Source: Prevotella sp. (GTDB taxonomy: Bacteria > Bacteroidota > Bacteroidia > Bacteroidales > Bacteroidaceae). Taken from it: DNA of 64,000 bases. A program made the translations under genes and the position numbers. Each line of letters starts with the position of its first letter. The stretch's first letter is position 1. The stretch spans positions 1 through 64,000 of the forward strand of contig JAHHQW010000002.1 of NCBI GenBank assembly GCA_020026195.1, given 5' to 3'. Below are positions 1-9,718 of the stretch, in pieces. The notes below the pieces were generated by a model that worked only from the letters and a program-made list of their open reading frames with translations, had not been told where the DNA came from and ran no database searches.

Positions 1-30
1 TCTTTATCTATTTAAATTTTTCTAAATAAA

Positions 31-2151
31 TTACAGATGAAGAACTCTATCTCCTATTTCCTGAGTACGTCCCTTGTTCCAGAAATTAGTTCCTATATAA
101 CCACAAGTACGTCTCATAACCTGCATTTCATCAGGATTTCTATTTCCACATGATGGACAATACCATTCTAGATTTTCGTCTAACTGTATTTCTCCTGTAT
201 AACCACAAGAATAGCATACATCTGGCTTTGTATTTATTTCAGCATACTGAATATTGTGGTATATAAAGTTGATTATTTGCTCTACTGCATCTAAATTCTT
301 GCTCATATCAGGTACTTCTATATATGAAATACATCCACCTGTTGAAATTTCATGGAAAGGTGCTTCAAATTTCAATTTGCTAAAAGCATCTATTTCTTCA
401 CATACATTTACATGGTATGAATTTGTATAATATAATTTATCTGTTACACCTTCGATTTCTCCAAATCTCGCTCTATCTATTCTACAAAATCTATATACAA
501 GAGATTCTGCTGGTGTAGCATATAAACTAAATCCTATTCCTGTTTCAGCTCTCCATCTATCACAAGCATCTTTCATATGGTGCATTACATCCATAGCAAA
601 CTTCTTGCCCTCTGGAGTTGTATGGCTTACGCCCAACATTGCATATACCATTTCATAGATACCTACATAGCCTAGAGATATCGTAGAATACCCCCCAACT
701 AAAAGTTTTTCTATTGTTTCGCCTCTTTTTAATCTCGCAATAGCACCGTGTTGCCAGTGTATAGGAGATACATCAGATAAAGTATTTTTTAGCATATTGT
801 GTCTACAAAGAAGAGCTTCTTTACACAATTCTAGTCTCTGATCAAAAATATTCCAGAATTGACCCATTTTACCTTCAGATAATATTGCTATTTGAGGAAG
901 GTTTAAAGATACAACTCCTTGATTAAATCTTCCATACCACTTATATTCTCCATTTTCATCTTTCCATGGAGAAAGATGTGATCTACAACCCATTGGAGGG
1001 AATGTACAACCTGCATAGTTTTGTCTCATTATCTTTGCACTCTGATAATCTGGAACTAGCCTCTTTGATGTACATTCAGCTGCTAATCTAGTAATGTAAT
1101 CATACTTACCACCTTCAAGACAATTATTCTCATCTAATAGATATACAAGTTTTGGGAAGGCTTCTCCAACATTTTGACCCTTGTAATTTTTCATTCCTTC
1201 AAGTCTTTGACGTATCATCTCTTCACAAATTAAAGCCATTTCTCTTTCATATTCATGACCTTCTTCTATTTCTAAATAGATAGTCGCAAATGGAGCCTGC
1301 CCGTTTGTAGTCATTAAAGTAGATAGTTGGTATCTTATTGTTTGAACGCCATCTTTTAAATCTTTAAGCATCATATCTTCTGATATTTCTTCAGCTAATT
1401 TTTCGTCATTATATTTTTCAAGATAAGCCTTGTAAAATTTATTTTTAGTTCTTCTTAGATATGGGGCAAGATGTTTAATAGTAATACTTTGACCACCATA
1501 CTGATTACTTGCAACCTGAGCCATTATCTGAGTAGTTACAGTACATGCAGTAGAAAAAGACTTTGGACTTTCAACCATTTTTTCATTAATAACTGTACCA
1601 TTATCCAACATATCCTGTATGTTTATTAAACAGCAGTTAAATATAGGCTGAAGAGTATAATCCATATCATGCCAGTGTATGGCACCTTCATCATGAGCCT
1701 GTACTATATGTGGTGATATTAATTTTCTTCTTGCAATATCTTTAGACACTTCTCCTGCAATCAAATCTCTTTGTGTAGAGCATATTACGGCATTCTTATT
1801 AGAGTTTTCCATCATTATATCTTCATTAGATTTGCTCATTAACTTCATTATTGATTCATCAGTTGTATTGACTTGTCTTTTGAACTCCTGAACTGCCCTA
1901 TATCCTTCATAAGCTTTTGCTGTTTCACTATGTCCATAGTGAATTAATCTATCATATACATATCCTTCTATCTTGTATATTGTAGCCTTTTCATTAGACA
2001 CTGAAAAATAATTTTCACAGTCCTTAGACACTGCATCTGCTATTTCAGCATGATAGATACCACTACCATTTTTCATGGCCTTTTCAATAGCCCTTCTTAT
2101 TTTGGTCCTGTCAAAAGGAACTGAAGTTCCATCTCTTTTGATTACATTCAT
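31..2151 (-). CDS. nrdD: Anaerobic (class III) ribonucleoside-triphosphate reductase
   Basis: Reduces ribonucleoside triphosphates to deoxy forms under anoxia, using a glycyl radical installed by an NrdG activase. The 706-residue length is normal. An ATP-cone opens the protein (VIKRDGTSVPFDRTKI), a zinc site of two Cys pairs (CYSCG and CPSCG) lies near residues 645-670, and the radical glycine is probably G684 in RRTCGYIG. nrdG would be expected just beyond the left window edge. The gene is much more A+T-rich than everything to its right, uses mostly AGA/AGG for arginine, and its protein resembles clostridial rather than Bacteroidales NrdD. I therefore suspect transfer or an assembly join. 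Function is certain; origin is inference. Confidence 0.95.
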   Translation of the reverse strand: MNVIKRDGTSVPFDRTKIRRAIEKAMKNGSGIYHAEIADAVSKDCENYFSVSNEKATIYKIEGYVYDRLIHYGHSETAKAYEGYRAVQEFKRQVNTTDESIMKLMSKSNEDIMMENSNKNAVICSTQRDLIAGEVSKDIARRKLISPHIVQAHDEGAIHWHDMDYTLQPIFNCCLINIQDMLDNGTVINEKMVESPKSFSTACTVTTQIMAQVASNQYGGQSITIKHLAPYLRRTKNKFYKAYLEKYNDEKLAEEISEDMMLKDLKDGVQTIRYQLSTLMTTNGQAPFATIYLEIEEGHEYEREMALICEEMIRQRLEGMKNYKGQNVGEAFPKLVYLLDENNCLEGGKYDYITRLAAECTSKRLVPDYQSAKIMRQNYAGCTFPPMGCRSHLSPWKDENGEYKWYGRFNQGVVSLNLPQIAILSEGKMGQFWNIFDQRLELCKEALLCRHNMLKNTLSDVSPIHWQHGAIARLKRGETIEKLLVGGYSTISLGYVGIYEMVYAMLGVSHTTPEGKKFAMDVMHHMKDACDRWRAETGIGFSLYATPAESLVYRFCRIDRARFGEIEGVTDKLYYTNSYHVNVCEEIDAFSKLKFEAPFHEISTGGCISYIEVPDMSKNLDAVEQIINFIYHNIQYAEINTKPDVCYSCGYTGEIQLDENLEWYCPSCGNRNPDEMQVMRRTCGYIGTNFWNKGRTQEIGDRVLHL

Positions 2152-2577
2152 TAATATTCACTCACTTTCTTTAAACTAATACTGCTCTCCAAATTTTACT
2201 CTAAAATAAGTAATTGAATAATTTTTGGAGTTTATTTCATTTTCCTTATATTTTTTCATTTCTTTGTGCAAAATTTTAAAGCTCTTTTTCGCACATTAAT
2301 AGTTCATAATAGATAAAAATCCTTATTAAATATAATGTTTAAATGTTATTTTTCTTATATTTTACATATTTTCCTATCTTTTTTATATGTCTTTTTTTAG
2401 TAAAAATCCCTTAAAAATAGTAAGGTTTTATGACATTCACACTTTTTCACTATAAAATAATTTACAATTCAAAGTTTTATCACATATTTTTCTCATTATG
2501 AAGTTTTTTAACATTCACATATCTAAATTCTTTGAAAAATCATGTCATATATGTAAGTATACGTAACATAAGGACAT
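2152..2577. other. A+T-rich intergenic region upstream of nrdD
   Basis: No gene is visible. The stretch is extremely A+T-rich, like the nrdD gene it precedes. It carries three copies of a direct motif of the form GTTTTaTnACATtCACA near 2423-2441, 2472-2484 (shortened) and 2501-2519, which could be regulator sites for nrdD. The composition change to the Bacteroidales part falls between about 2520 and 2578. Confidence 0.5.
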
Positions 2578-2616
2578 AAAAAATCTCCCTGCCATCATAT
2601 AAAGACGACAGGGAGA
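2578..2616 (-). terminator. Rho-independent terminator of the YeiH-type gene
   Basis: On the minus strand, TCTCCCTG pairs with CAGGGAGA and is followed by a run of T, 27 bases past the stop codon of the permease gene. It also marks the left limit of clearly Bacteroidales-type sequence. Confidence 0.8.
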
Positions 2617-2642
2617 CTGATATATGAACGAACTATTTTTTC

Positions 2643-3644
2643 TTAGAACATATAGATGTATGCCAGTGTGCTGAGACTAATTACTACCCACAGCAGAATA
2701 CCCTGGACAAGGGGCTTTACACCTACTGATTTTAATACGTCTCTCGAAAGTGCTGCTCCGATGAAGAACAGTGTTATTGTGAGTGACTTGCGTGCAAAGA
2801 CGTTGATACCTTCGCCAACAGCCATTGCTGTGTCATTAAGACTCAGTACGTATGTGTTTACGAGCATTGCGAGGATAAAGAAGAAAATAAACCAGGGGAT
2901 GCTGATTTTCTGTCCCTTTGACTTAAACATGAATGATGTTACAAGTGCAAGGGGGATAATCCAGAGAGCTCGCGTAAGTTTGATGGTTGTTGCAACCTCA
3001 AGTGCTTCTTCACCATAAGCCTGACCTGCACCTACAACCGAACTGGTGTCGTGTATGGCAATGGCTGCCCATGTTCCAAATTCGTGCTGCGACATTCCGA
3101 GGTAATGTCCTATTACGGGGAATATGAACAGTGCTATAGCATTAAGTGTGAAGATAGTAGCAAGGGCTACAGACATATCTGAATCTTTTGCCTTGATTAC
3201 AGGACCTACGGCTGCAATGGCGCTGCCACCACAGATTGCTGTACCTGTACTTACAAGATAAGATGTTTTACTATCAATTTTCAACAGTTTGCGACCGATG
3301 AACCAGCCTATGACCATCGTACCGATAACAGAAATAATGGTGAATTCCATTCCTTCCTTACCAGACTCAAGTGATGCGTGGAGATTCATGCCGAATCCGA
3401 GACCTACGACCGAATACTGAAGCAGGTACTTTGACATCTTTTTGTTAAACTTAGGATATGCCTGTCCGCAAAACTGTGCGAACACTAATCCAAGAAATAA
3501 TGCTACAGGAGGTGTTACCCACGATGAATAGGCGTGACATCCAGGAATGTAATCAATCAGTAAGAAAATACTGAGCAATACGAGCACGCTAACGTAAATG
3601 ACTTTTCCGTTAGCTGCGAACCAACTTTTGTTAGAATTTGCCAT
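2643..3644 (-). CDS. YeiH/UPF0324 family membrane protein (putative sulfate exporter)
   Basis: A 333-residue polytopic inner-membrane protein with about ten hydrophobic segments, typical in length for the conserved YeiH/UPF0324 family that is often annotated as a putative sulfate exporter; the substrate is not proven for the family. Family-like features are the glycine-rich VSTGTAICGGSAIAAVGPV segment in the middle and AAIAIHDTSSVVGAG after it. It has its own terminator downstream and no co-directional partner close by, so it looks monocistronic. The start at 3644 is followed by a polar stretch (MANSNKSWFAANGK) before the first membrane helix, as usual. Confidence 0.85.
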   Translation of the reverse strand: MANSNKSWFAANGKVIYVSVLVLLSIFLLIDYIPGCHAYSSWVTPPVALFLGLVFAQFCGQAYPKFNKKMSKYLLQYSVVGLGFGMNLHASLESGKEGMEFTIISVIGTMVIGWFIGRKLLKIDSKTSYLVSTGTAICGGSAIAAVGPVIKAKDSDMSVALATIFTLNAIALFIFPVIGHYLGMSQHEFGTWAAIAIHDTSSVVGAGQAYGEEALEVATTIKLTRALWIIPLALVTSFMFKSKGQKISIPWFIFFFILAMLVNTYVLSLNDTAMAVGEGINVFARKSLTITLFFIGAALSRDVLKSVGVKPLVQGILLWVVISLSTLAYIYMF

Positions 3645-4512
3645 ACTTTATATCATTGTAAATAAATCGGGCGCAAAATTAATACTTTTTTCGAAATCTT
3701 ACAATAGTTATATAAAATCTCATTATTGTCATACAGTATCTTCATTTTAATACGAGTACATGTCTATATATAATAAAACATTGATTATCAATTGTTTTAA
3801 TTTTATTATGTATTTTACATCGCATTATTAAGTCTCCTAATCGGAGTAAGAAGAAGAGACAGCATGACATCTTATTCATACCAGCAGTTCTCTTGAAGAT
3901 ATTACGACAATGCTCCTTAGTTTTCTTTTAAGTGTCATATCATTTCTTATTTAGAGAAACAGATTATTTCTCTTATGAAAAGTCCAAGAGAACACCATTA
4001 TTCCTTACAAAAAACTATGCATCTCTTAATATGAAGCTGCAAATTCTTAATTCGTATATTCTATTACAACTTCTGACTCTGCCCCCACCCTACTTTCATA
4101 AGTATATGTTACATTTATATCATGAATATAGCTAATTAGGGAATGTCGCTAAATGTTGAAAACCTTATGATAAATTGTTATAAATTTTATATCTTAGTAT
4201 AAAGAAATAAAAATTCCCCCCGAACTTCAGCAAAAGGGAAAAATCGGGGGAAACGAGCAAAAAATACTCATGTAAAAAGCAAACTTCCGACCAACTATTT
4301 TCAGAAAAACAGTTTCTGCTGATTTCGAAAATTTAGAGTCGTCATTTTTTGAGGTTTAAAAAGAAGCGTCACAACGCAAGCCATGACGCTTCAGGTCGTT
4401 TGAAGTCTATTATTTATAATTTGATTTTAGAACGGTAGACCTGCATTCTCTTCCCGTATCCGACACACCCCAAAAGAAGAATTTCCTAAGAGAAAAGGAA
4501 TAAGATTTTGAT
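3645..4512. other. Long gene-poor region with inverted repeats
   Basis: I see no supportable gene in these roughly 870 bases. Two hairpin-forming inverted repeats are present: CCCCCCGA with TCGGGGG at 4216-4250, and GAAGCGTC with GACGCTTC at 4363-4392. With the truncated transposase to the right, this looks like the debris of one or more insertion events. A short open frame at 3932-4135 has no recognisable features and is not called. Confidence 0.4.
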
Positions 4513-4563
4513 AAAAGAAAGCGTTAATATTGTTTCCTTAAAATAGAATTCAATATTAACGCT
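4513..4563 (-). terminator. Terminator of the 165-residue lipoprotein gene
   Basis: A 13-bp perfect stem (AGCGTTAATATTG pairing with CAATATTAACGCT) lies 10 bases after the stop codon and is followed on the minus strand by a T-rich tract. Confidence 0.75.
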
Positions 4564-4572
4564 CTTCTATTA

Positions 4573-5070
4573 TTATTTCAGTCTATTCTCTTTCTTCAAT
4601 TGTTCCAAGAACTTATTCCAATTTACCTTACGGTGCTGACGGTTAATTTCAGTAGTTTCAGGACTCCAATAATTAGGGTAATTATCATAAAGATAATATT
4701 TTGAATTCTCTAAGTCATAAAACAATACCAAATCATCATAAGCCCTATTCACAGTCTCATTTATGTGAGCGACAATAGTAAAAAGAGTTTCATTCTTTAA
4801 CTTTATATCTATTTGAGCATACATAGGAAAAGAAAATGGTTCTGATTTCACAGTCGTAAATTTTATCTCCCTTGAAGTGGGGTTAAACCACGCAATATCA
4901 TCCCCTGTAAACAAAAGTTTAGGTTCACTCCCATCACTATTAGCCTTCGAAGTGATATTATAACGTACAATAGCAGTAATTTTAGACTTTTGTACATCCT
5001 TAGGTAATTCTGAATCACTACAGCTACAAAAGGAAAAGAGTAGCGTACAAATCAATAACCAATATTTCAT
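4573..5070 (-). CDS. Hypothetical lipoprotein
   Basis: A 165-residue protein that I do not recognise. The N-terminus is a type II signal peptide: a hydrophobic stretch followed by SFCSCSDSE, with lipidation likely on one of the two cysteines, placing it in the cell envelope. The rest is a soluble, beta-rich looking domain containing several Tyr/Asn-rich turns and a basic C-terminal helix (NWNKFLEQLKKENRLK). It sits alone between two scarred regions, divergent from a truncated transposase gene only about 50 bp away, and has its own terminator. Low G+C and accessory context suggest it is not core genome. No function is proposed. Confidence 0.7.
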   Translation of the reverse strand: MKYWLLICTLLFSFCSCSDSELPKDVQKSKITAIVRYNITSKANSDGSEPKLLFTGDDIAWFNPTSREIKFTTVKSEPFSFPMYAQIDIKLKNETLFTIVAHINETVNRAYDDLVLFYDLENSKYYLYDNYPNYWSPETTEINRQHRKVNWNKFLEQLKKENRLK

Positions 5071-5117
5071 ACCAAATTATTTTGGAATTTAAACTTTTTG
5101 CAAATCTCTTTAGAAAC

Positions 5118-5507
5118 ATGACAAATATACAAAATTTATCAGATATACAACCAGAAATTGCATTCACTGAATACTATTTCTATATGAATTACGAAAAATC
5201 CTTCGAACAGACAGAACTTGGACGTATCAAGAAACTTTTACCTCTTCGCAAAATAGCCATCAATTTTGGTCTCATAGAAGAACACCCGAAGAGTTTGAGG
5301 GTGAAACGTGGTCGGAAGTCTTACTTTTCAGCGGAAGGTAAGGTGGCTCTGGCCTTCCTCAAATCCTATACAGGACTGTCAGCTCCGAAACTGATGGAAG
5401 CGCTGAACGGCAACATCCATTACCAGATTTTCTTCAGAATCCATACTGCAAATGCAGTGCTCCTCAGCCAGAGGTTAGCAATGGCTGAAGTCGGAGAGGC
5501 GGCCTGA
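5118..5507 (+). pseudogene. Truncated transposase (N-terminal fragment)
   Basis: The translation from the internal ATG at 5118 (MTNIQNLSDIQPEIAF) matches my memory of the N-terminus of a common Bacteroides/Prevotella DDE transposase, including RVKRGRKSYFSAEGKVALAFLKSYTGLSAPKL. Similarity stops after NGNIHYQIF. The remaining residues do not look like transposase and the catalytic DDE region is absent, so the element is dead. The open frame extends upstream to 5082, but those residues look unrelated to the family. The exact IS family name is uncertain. Confidence 0.75.
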
Positions 5508-6042
5508 TATGATTGAAAAATCAAGCAGATATATAGGAGTACTGTGCCCTGTTGGCTCTATAAATCAAGAATCAACCCTGAAAAGAGCCGATTCTGAACG
5601 AAAATATCGCATGGTCCGGAAAAACAAGGAAGGGAGAAGTCGCCGGATGATGAAATAAGGTGAATTAAATGACTACCCCTAATTATGCTTTCATAACATT
5701 GGGTGGAGCATTATCTCACACAATGTTGTCTGCAAACACACGTATACCAGTCTGCTGATACGTATTAGTCTGCCTGCTGCAACAGGTATGTTCACATATA
5801 ATATTCTGGAAATCTTGACGTTGCAAGAATGACAAATTCAATAAACTATTTTTTACCTGTCTACTTACTCTGCCATAACGTTACCAATCCATGAACTTTG
5901 CATATTTACATCGAATCATCTGTTGAGAAATACAGCGGTCTGTCCATCGGATACAATTCGCAAACTTCTTGAATGCTTTTGCATATACTCCAGCCACGTA
6001 CAACTTTCATTTATTATTTTCTAATTCTGCACATCGGGATAT
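5508..6042. other. Degraded region after the truncated transposase
   Basis: No intact gene. A 49-codon open frame at 5509-5658 (+) begins two bases after the transposase fragment stop, and a 34-codon one occupies 5906-6010 (-), containing YPMDRPLYFSTDDSM. Both look like leftovers of larger genes, but I cannot assign a family to either. Together with the transposase fragment they suggest repeated insertion and deletion here. Confidence 0.35.
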
Positions 6043-6082
6043 AAAAAATGCATCCTGAAAACGTAAACTTCCAGGATGCATT
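6043..6082 (-). terminator. Terminator of the GH84 gene
   Basis: AATGCATCCTG at 6047-6057 pairs with CAGGATGCATT at 6072-6082; read on the minus strand the stem is followed by six T. It lies 25 bases past the GH84 stop codon. Confidence 0.8.
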
Positions 6083-6107
6083 CTTAATATAGTTTGTTGT
6101 TATGATA

Positions 6108-8663
6108 CTATTTTACGGGTATTATCTCAAAGATTTCCGTTTTGCCCTTAATCTGTATTTTCGCAACATTAGCCGATGCAATATTTATTTCAGAATATGC
6201 AGATGTAAGAATATTCTCTGCCACAACATTACCCTTGGCATCTGTCTGAATGCATTTTACTTCGGCAGACGGAGTGTTCATAAGAATGATGTATGACTTT
6301 ATGCCTTTCTTTATGCCGAATGTCATGCCGTTGCAGCCAGCATAAGATGTTGCAGGATTATTGTCGAATGCCTTGAGGGCCTTTACGTTATCTTCTGCAT
6401 CGAGTGTAAAGCCTAATGTCTCTGTGCTGAGAGGATTGACACGGAATGTACGTACTGAAGCATAATTAGTGCGCTTTGAATCAAGACGGCGCAGACGTAC
6501 ATATCGTGCTTTCTGCGGTTCTCCGTTCCAACGTATCTCATACTGCTGTTTCATATCGTCAATAAGAGTTGTCCACTGCCTTCCGTCTGCCGAACACTCA
6601 AGTACTGCATGGTCGAAGTAATCAACGTCATCCTTTGAGTTACGTCCCTGTAATATCTCGATGCTGCTTACTTCACGTACGTCGCGGAGGTCTACGCCAA
6701 TCCAGTCATTAGAGCGCTGTGCCATTGCCGATGTGTAATGTGAGATGCTGTCATCATCGAACATCAGTTTGGTAAGCGTGGTACCAGAGTTATTGAACGA
6801 GCCTATACCTCTGTAATCGTTTGGCGTAACACCAGAAAGTTTCTTGAAATAGAGATGTGCCATGTCATCCATCATATTTTCATAGAAAGGCTGTAGTTTC
6901 ATTGTTCCCGACTTATGTGCTTCGTATGCCTTGCGGTCATCGCTGCTCATGAGATTCTCAACATATCTTACCCAGAACAAAGAATCGTTATCTCCAGAAC
7001 GGAAAATACGTCCGAGTTCTACTGCTCGTTTACCACGTGTTCCCAACTTACCAAATTCTGTAAGCCACGGACGAAGTTCGCTAAGGAGAGCCTTGTTGGC
7101 ACAGTTCTTTTCAATTACTGCGGGTGTACCTTCTATCTTTTCAAATTCCTTCTGAAGAGTCTTTGCAGCCTCATCGTTCCATGTGTCAAGACGGAAAGTA
7201 TTTGTCTCCCATGACTCAGCACGACGGTAACCTGTTTCCGTATCTGCCGAATGAATGGCAAACGTACGGTAAGCATCACTTGCTGCGGGCATCAGTTCCT
7301 CAAGACCACGTTCCCAGTTATCTATAGAATTGAATGCCGAGGGGTTCCATGTGTAATCTGCCACGCCATAGAGTGCTAACTTTGAAGCCTCGCCATGTTC
7401 CATAGGATTGCTGAGCACACCGCATGTCTCGTTTGCCGTAAGTGATGTGTCAAGACCATAGACAGGTCCCTGCATCAGAATGTGACGGGCATAATCGGTT
7501 ACGGGGAAGTTCCACCAGTAGTATGCCGGACGCTTTATTCTTGAATTTATGAATTCGAGAGTTCCGGGAGTAAGGTCGCTACACACCACGTCGCCTGTCC
7601 AAAATACTTTTATCGAAGGATCGAGAGTACGGCCGTAGATGGCAAGAGGACCGTCCTCTGTCGGATTTGCCCACAGACGTGAATAATCGGTAGGACATAC
7701 AGTGAGGGGCGAAACATCTCCCTTGACGTTCACAAATTCTTTTGTAAGACGATTCAGAAGTTCTGTCTGTTTGTAAGGATTGGTTCCCTCGCCCGAAATA
7801 TCATCGAAGAACACTGCAAAATGTCGCACACCGAGGTCGTACATTATATTAAACTTATTCAGCAGATTTGCATAATCTTCTTCGTTCCACTTAATGTCCT
7901 TTCCCGGATGTATTGCCCACACAAAGTCCACACGGTTTCTGTTCGAAGCCTCTACAAGTTCTCTGATGTTCTTTGCTTCTTTCTCAGGATAAGGCAGACG
8001 CCAGTTTGGCGAACTGTGATAAGGATCGTCCTTTGGTCCGTATACATATACATTCATCTTATACTTTCCATAGAAGTCGATGAGCGACAGACGTACCTGA
8101 TGCGACCATGGTTCGCCATAGAATCCTTCTACGACACCGCGGTTTGGCATTGCGGGCCAGTCGTTTACCTCCATATATGGTAGACGTCCGTCTGCAAACG
8201 CCTTGCTTTCCATAAGTTCGCGCAATGTCTGAAGGGCATAGAAAGCTCCGCGCTCGTCGTAGCCCGTTATTCTTATACCTTTCTTATTGATGTTCATTGC
8301 GTATGCTCCGGAAAGAGCCTTCACTCCTACCTTTGCAGATACCTTTCTGCCAAAATCAATCGTAAGGCGGATGCCTTTCTTATTATGTTTCAGAAACGGA
8401 ACATCTGCTGCAAACTTTCCCTGTCTGTCCCTGAGACATACTCCAGAGGCAAGGTCTGCATATCCGTCTTTGGTAAATACAAGTACCTGCGGATTAGGAT
8501 TGATAATAATTCCATTATGATTTATCTTCTCTCCTGGCACCACATTGACGTCCTGTACCTCACCGCGCTGCGACTGCAAATCGAAGTCATCCTGCGCCTG
8601 TGCGCTGCCGCACATAAATACTGCGGCAAAGGCTGCCGCCATAAATTTAGCGTAAGTTTTCAT
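6108..8663 (-). CDS. Exported GH84 beta-N-acetylglucosaminidase (O-GlcNAcase-like)
   Basis: Removes terminal beta-linked GlcNAc from glycans or glycoproteins by substrate-assisted catalysis. The 851-residue protein has a signal peptide ending near AQA (residue 23) and a GH20b-like N-domain to about 165. The GH84 catalytic barrel starts at NRGVVEGFYGEPW, with the catalytic aspartate pair D287/D288 in AVFFDDISGEG, corresponding to the pair in the Bacteroides enzyme BtGH84. A discoidin-like F5/8 C domain covers roughly 640-755. It is probably periplasmic or surface-exposed and may act on host mucin. The YaaA gene lies 26 bp upstream on the same strand, so the two may be cotranscribed. Confidence 0.93.
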   Translation of the reverse strand: MKTYAKFMAAAFAAVFMCGSAQAQDDFDLQSQRGEVQDVNVVPGEKINHNGIIINPNPQVLVFTKDGYADLASGVCLRDRQGKFAADVPFLKHNKKGIRLTIDFGRKVSAKVGVKALSGAYAMNINKKGIRITGYDERGAFYALQTLRELMESKAFADGRLPYMEVNDWPAMPNRGVVEGFYGEPWSHQVRLSLIDFYGKYKMNVYVYGPKDDPYHSSPNWRLPYPEKEAKNIRELVEASNRNRVDFVWAIHPGKDIKWNEEDYANLLNKFNIMYDLGVRHFAVFFDDISGEGTNPYKQTELLNRLTKEFVNVKGDVSPLTVCPTDYSRLWANPTEDGPLAIYGRTLDPSIKVFWTGDVVCSDLTPGTLEFINSRIKRPAYYWWNFPVTDYARHILMQGPVYGLDTSLTANETCGVLSNPMEHGEASKLALYGVADYTWNPSAFNSIDNWERGLEELMPAASDAYRTFAIHSADTETGYRRAESWETNTFRLDTWNDEAAKTLQKEFEKIEGTPAVIEKNCANKALLSELRPWLTEFGKLGTRGKRAVELGRIFRSGDNDSLFWVRYVENLMSSDDRKAYEAHKSGTMKLQPFYENMMDDMAHLYFKKLSGVTPNDYRGIGSFNNSGTTLTKLMFDDDSISHYTSAMAQRSNDWIGVDLRDVREVSSIEILQGRNSKDDVDYFDHAVLECSADGRQWTTLIDDMKQQYEIRWNGEPQKARYVRLRRLDSKRTNYASVRTFRVNPLSTETLGFTLDAEDNVKALKAFDNNPATSYAGCNGMTFGIKKGIKSYIILMNTPSAEVKCIQTDAKGNVVAENILTSAYSEINIASANVAKIQIKGKTEIFEIIPVK

Positions 8664-8689
8664 GTTTATGTCTGTTTATCTGTTATTAT

Positions 8690-9427
8690 TTATTTCAGTT
8701 CCATTACGGCTGCAACACCTTCGATGTCCGCCTCAAAAAGATTTAACTCGTCGGGAACAGCCGGCTGGCGTTTCAACATAAAACGCGTCATCTGTCCGCG
8801 ACACATCTTGGTATATATCACTACGGTGCGCCACTGTCCCTGCTGCATTACTTTAAATTCGGGCGTAACGACCTTTACCTCCTTACACACTCGCTTCCAG
8901 TCGAACAGACGTTTCATCTCCGAGCTGGCAAGATTTACCAATACTCCGTCGTCGGCCTTTACGGCATCAATGAGCATGTCCGTAAGCAGCGGCTGCCAGT
9001 ATTCGAAACGTGTAGGACCGTCTTCGTTGGGAAGACGTACGTTTCCTTCAAGACGATATGCACGTATCTCGTCGAACGGACGTAACAGACCGTAAAGAAA
9101 CGAGGTTATGAAAAGATGTTTCTGCGCATATTCGAGACTGGCAGCATCCAGAGTATCGGCACTAATCTGTTTAAATACTATTCCGTTATACGCCATGATG
9201 GCTGGTACGCTGCGATTACACTCATCGAAGAAATGACGATAGCGGAGAACATTCTCTGCTGCTATCTTCGAAGTGGTGTGCAGTGCGTCACGTAGTTCCT
9301 CGGCACTCATTGCCGACAGATGACCTACCGTCTCTGCCGCCCTGTCTGCAAAAGCCGGCTGAGATGTATAAGGAAGTGTGCAGTCGACATATCCCATGGT
9401 CTTTGCACAAGAAATAAGAATCTGCAT
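8690..9427 (-). CDS. yaaA: Peroxide stress protein YaaA
   Basis: A 245-residue cytosolic protein of the YaaA (DUF328) family, which lowers free intracellular iron and protects DNA during peroxide stress in E. coli. The family signature is visible in MQILISCAKTM at the start, in AAENVLRYRHFFDE and YNGIVFKQI in the middle, and in VNLASSEMKRLF and MCRGQMTRFML in the second half. Length is normal. It is followed after 26 bp by the GH84 gene on the same strand, a pairing with no obvious functional link. The 291 bp upstream separates it from the divergent Omp28-like gene. Confidence 0.93.
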   Translation of the reverse strand: MQILISCAKTMGYVDCTLPYTSQPAFADRAAETVGHLSAMSAEELRDALHTTSKIAAENVLRYRHFFDECNRSVPAIMAYNGIVFKQISADTLDAASLEYAQKHLFITSFLYGLLRPFDEIRAYRLEGNVRLPNEDGPTRFEYWQPLLTDMLIDAVKADDGVLVNLASSEMKRLFDWKRVCKEVKVVTPEFKVMQQGQWRTVVIYTKMCRGQMTRFMLKRQPAVPDELNLFEADIEGVAAVMELK

Positions 9428-9718
9428 ATCGATTACGTTGGTTGTATCGTGATTAACGCCGCAAGATTATGTTAAGACGGCTGTTTTTATGATGATTTTG
9501 CAAATTTAACTTATTATTCCGACTTATTGAAAATATGCGATGATTTTGTTACAATTCTAAATCAGTCATAACAGCATAAAATATATGCATATATTATGTT
9601 TTACTCTATGTTCAATACTTTTTACACTTCATATACATTAAAAATGTGATTTTGCACTGATATAATAATTTTATGTCGAAAAATTTTAGTAATATCGCGC
9701 CCAAAACAATTTAAGCAC

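Noticed and set aside
8385..9095. Plus-strand open frame (236 codons) across the GH84 and YaaA genes
   Set aside because: It is antisense to two recognised genes and its translation has no domain-like features.
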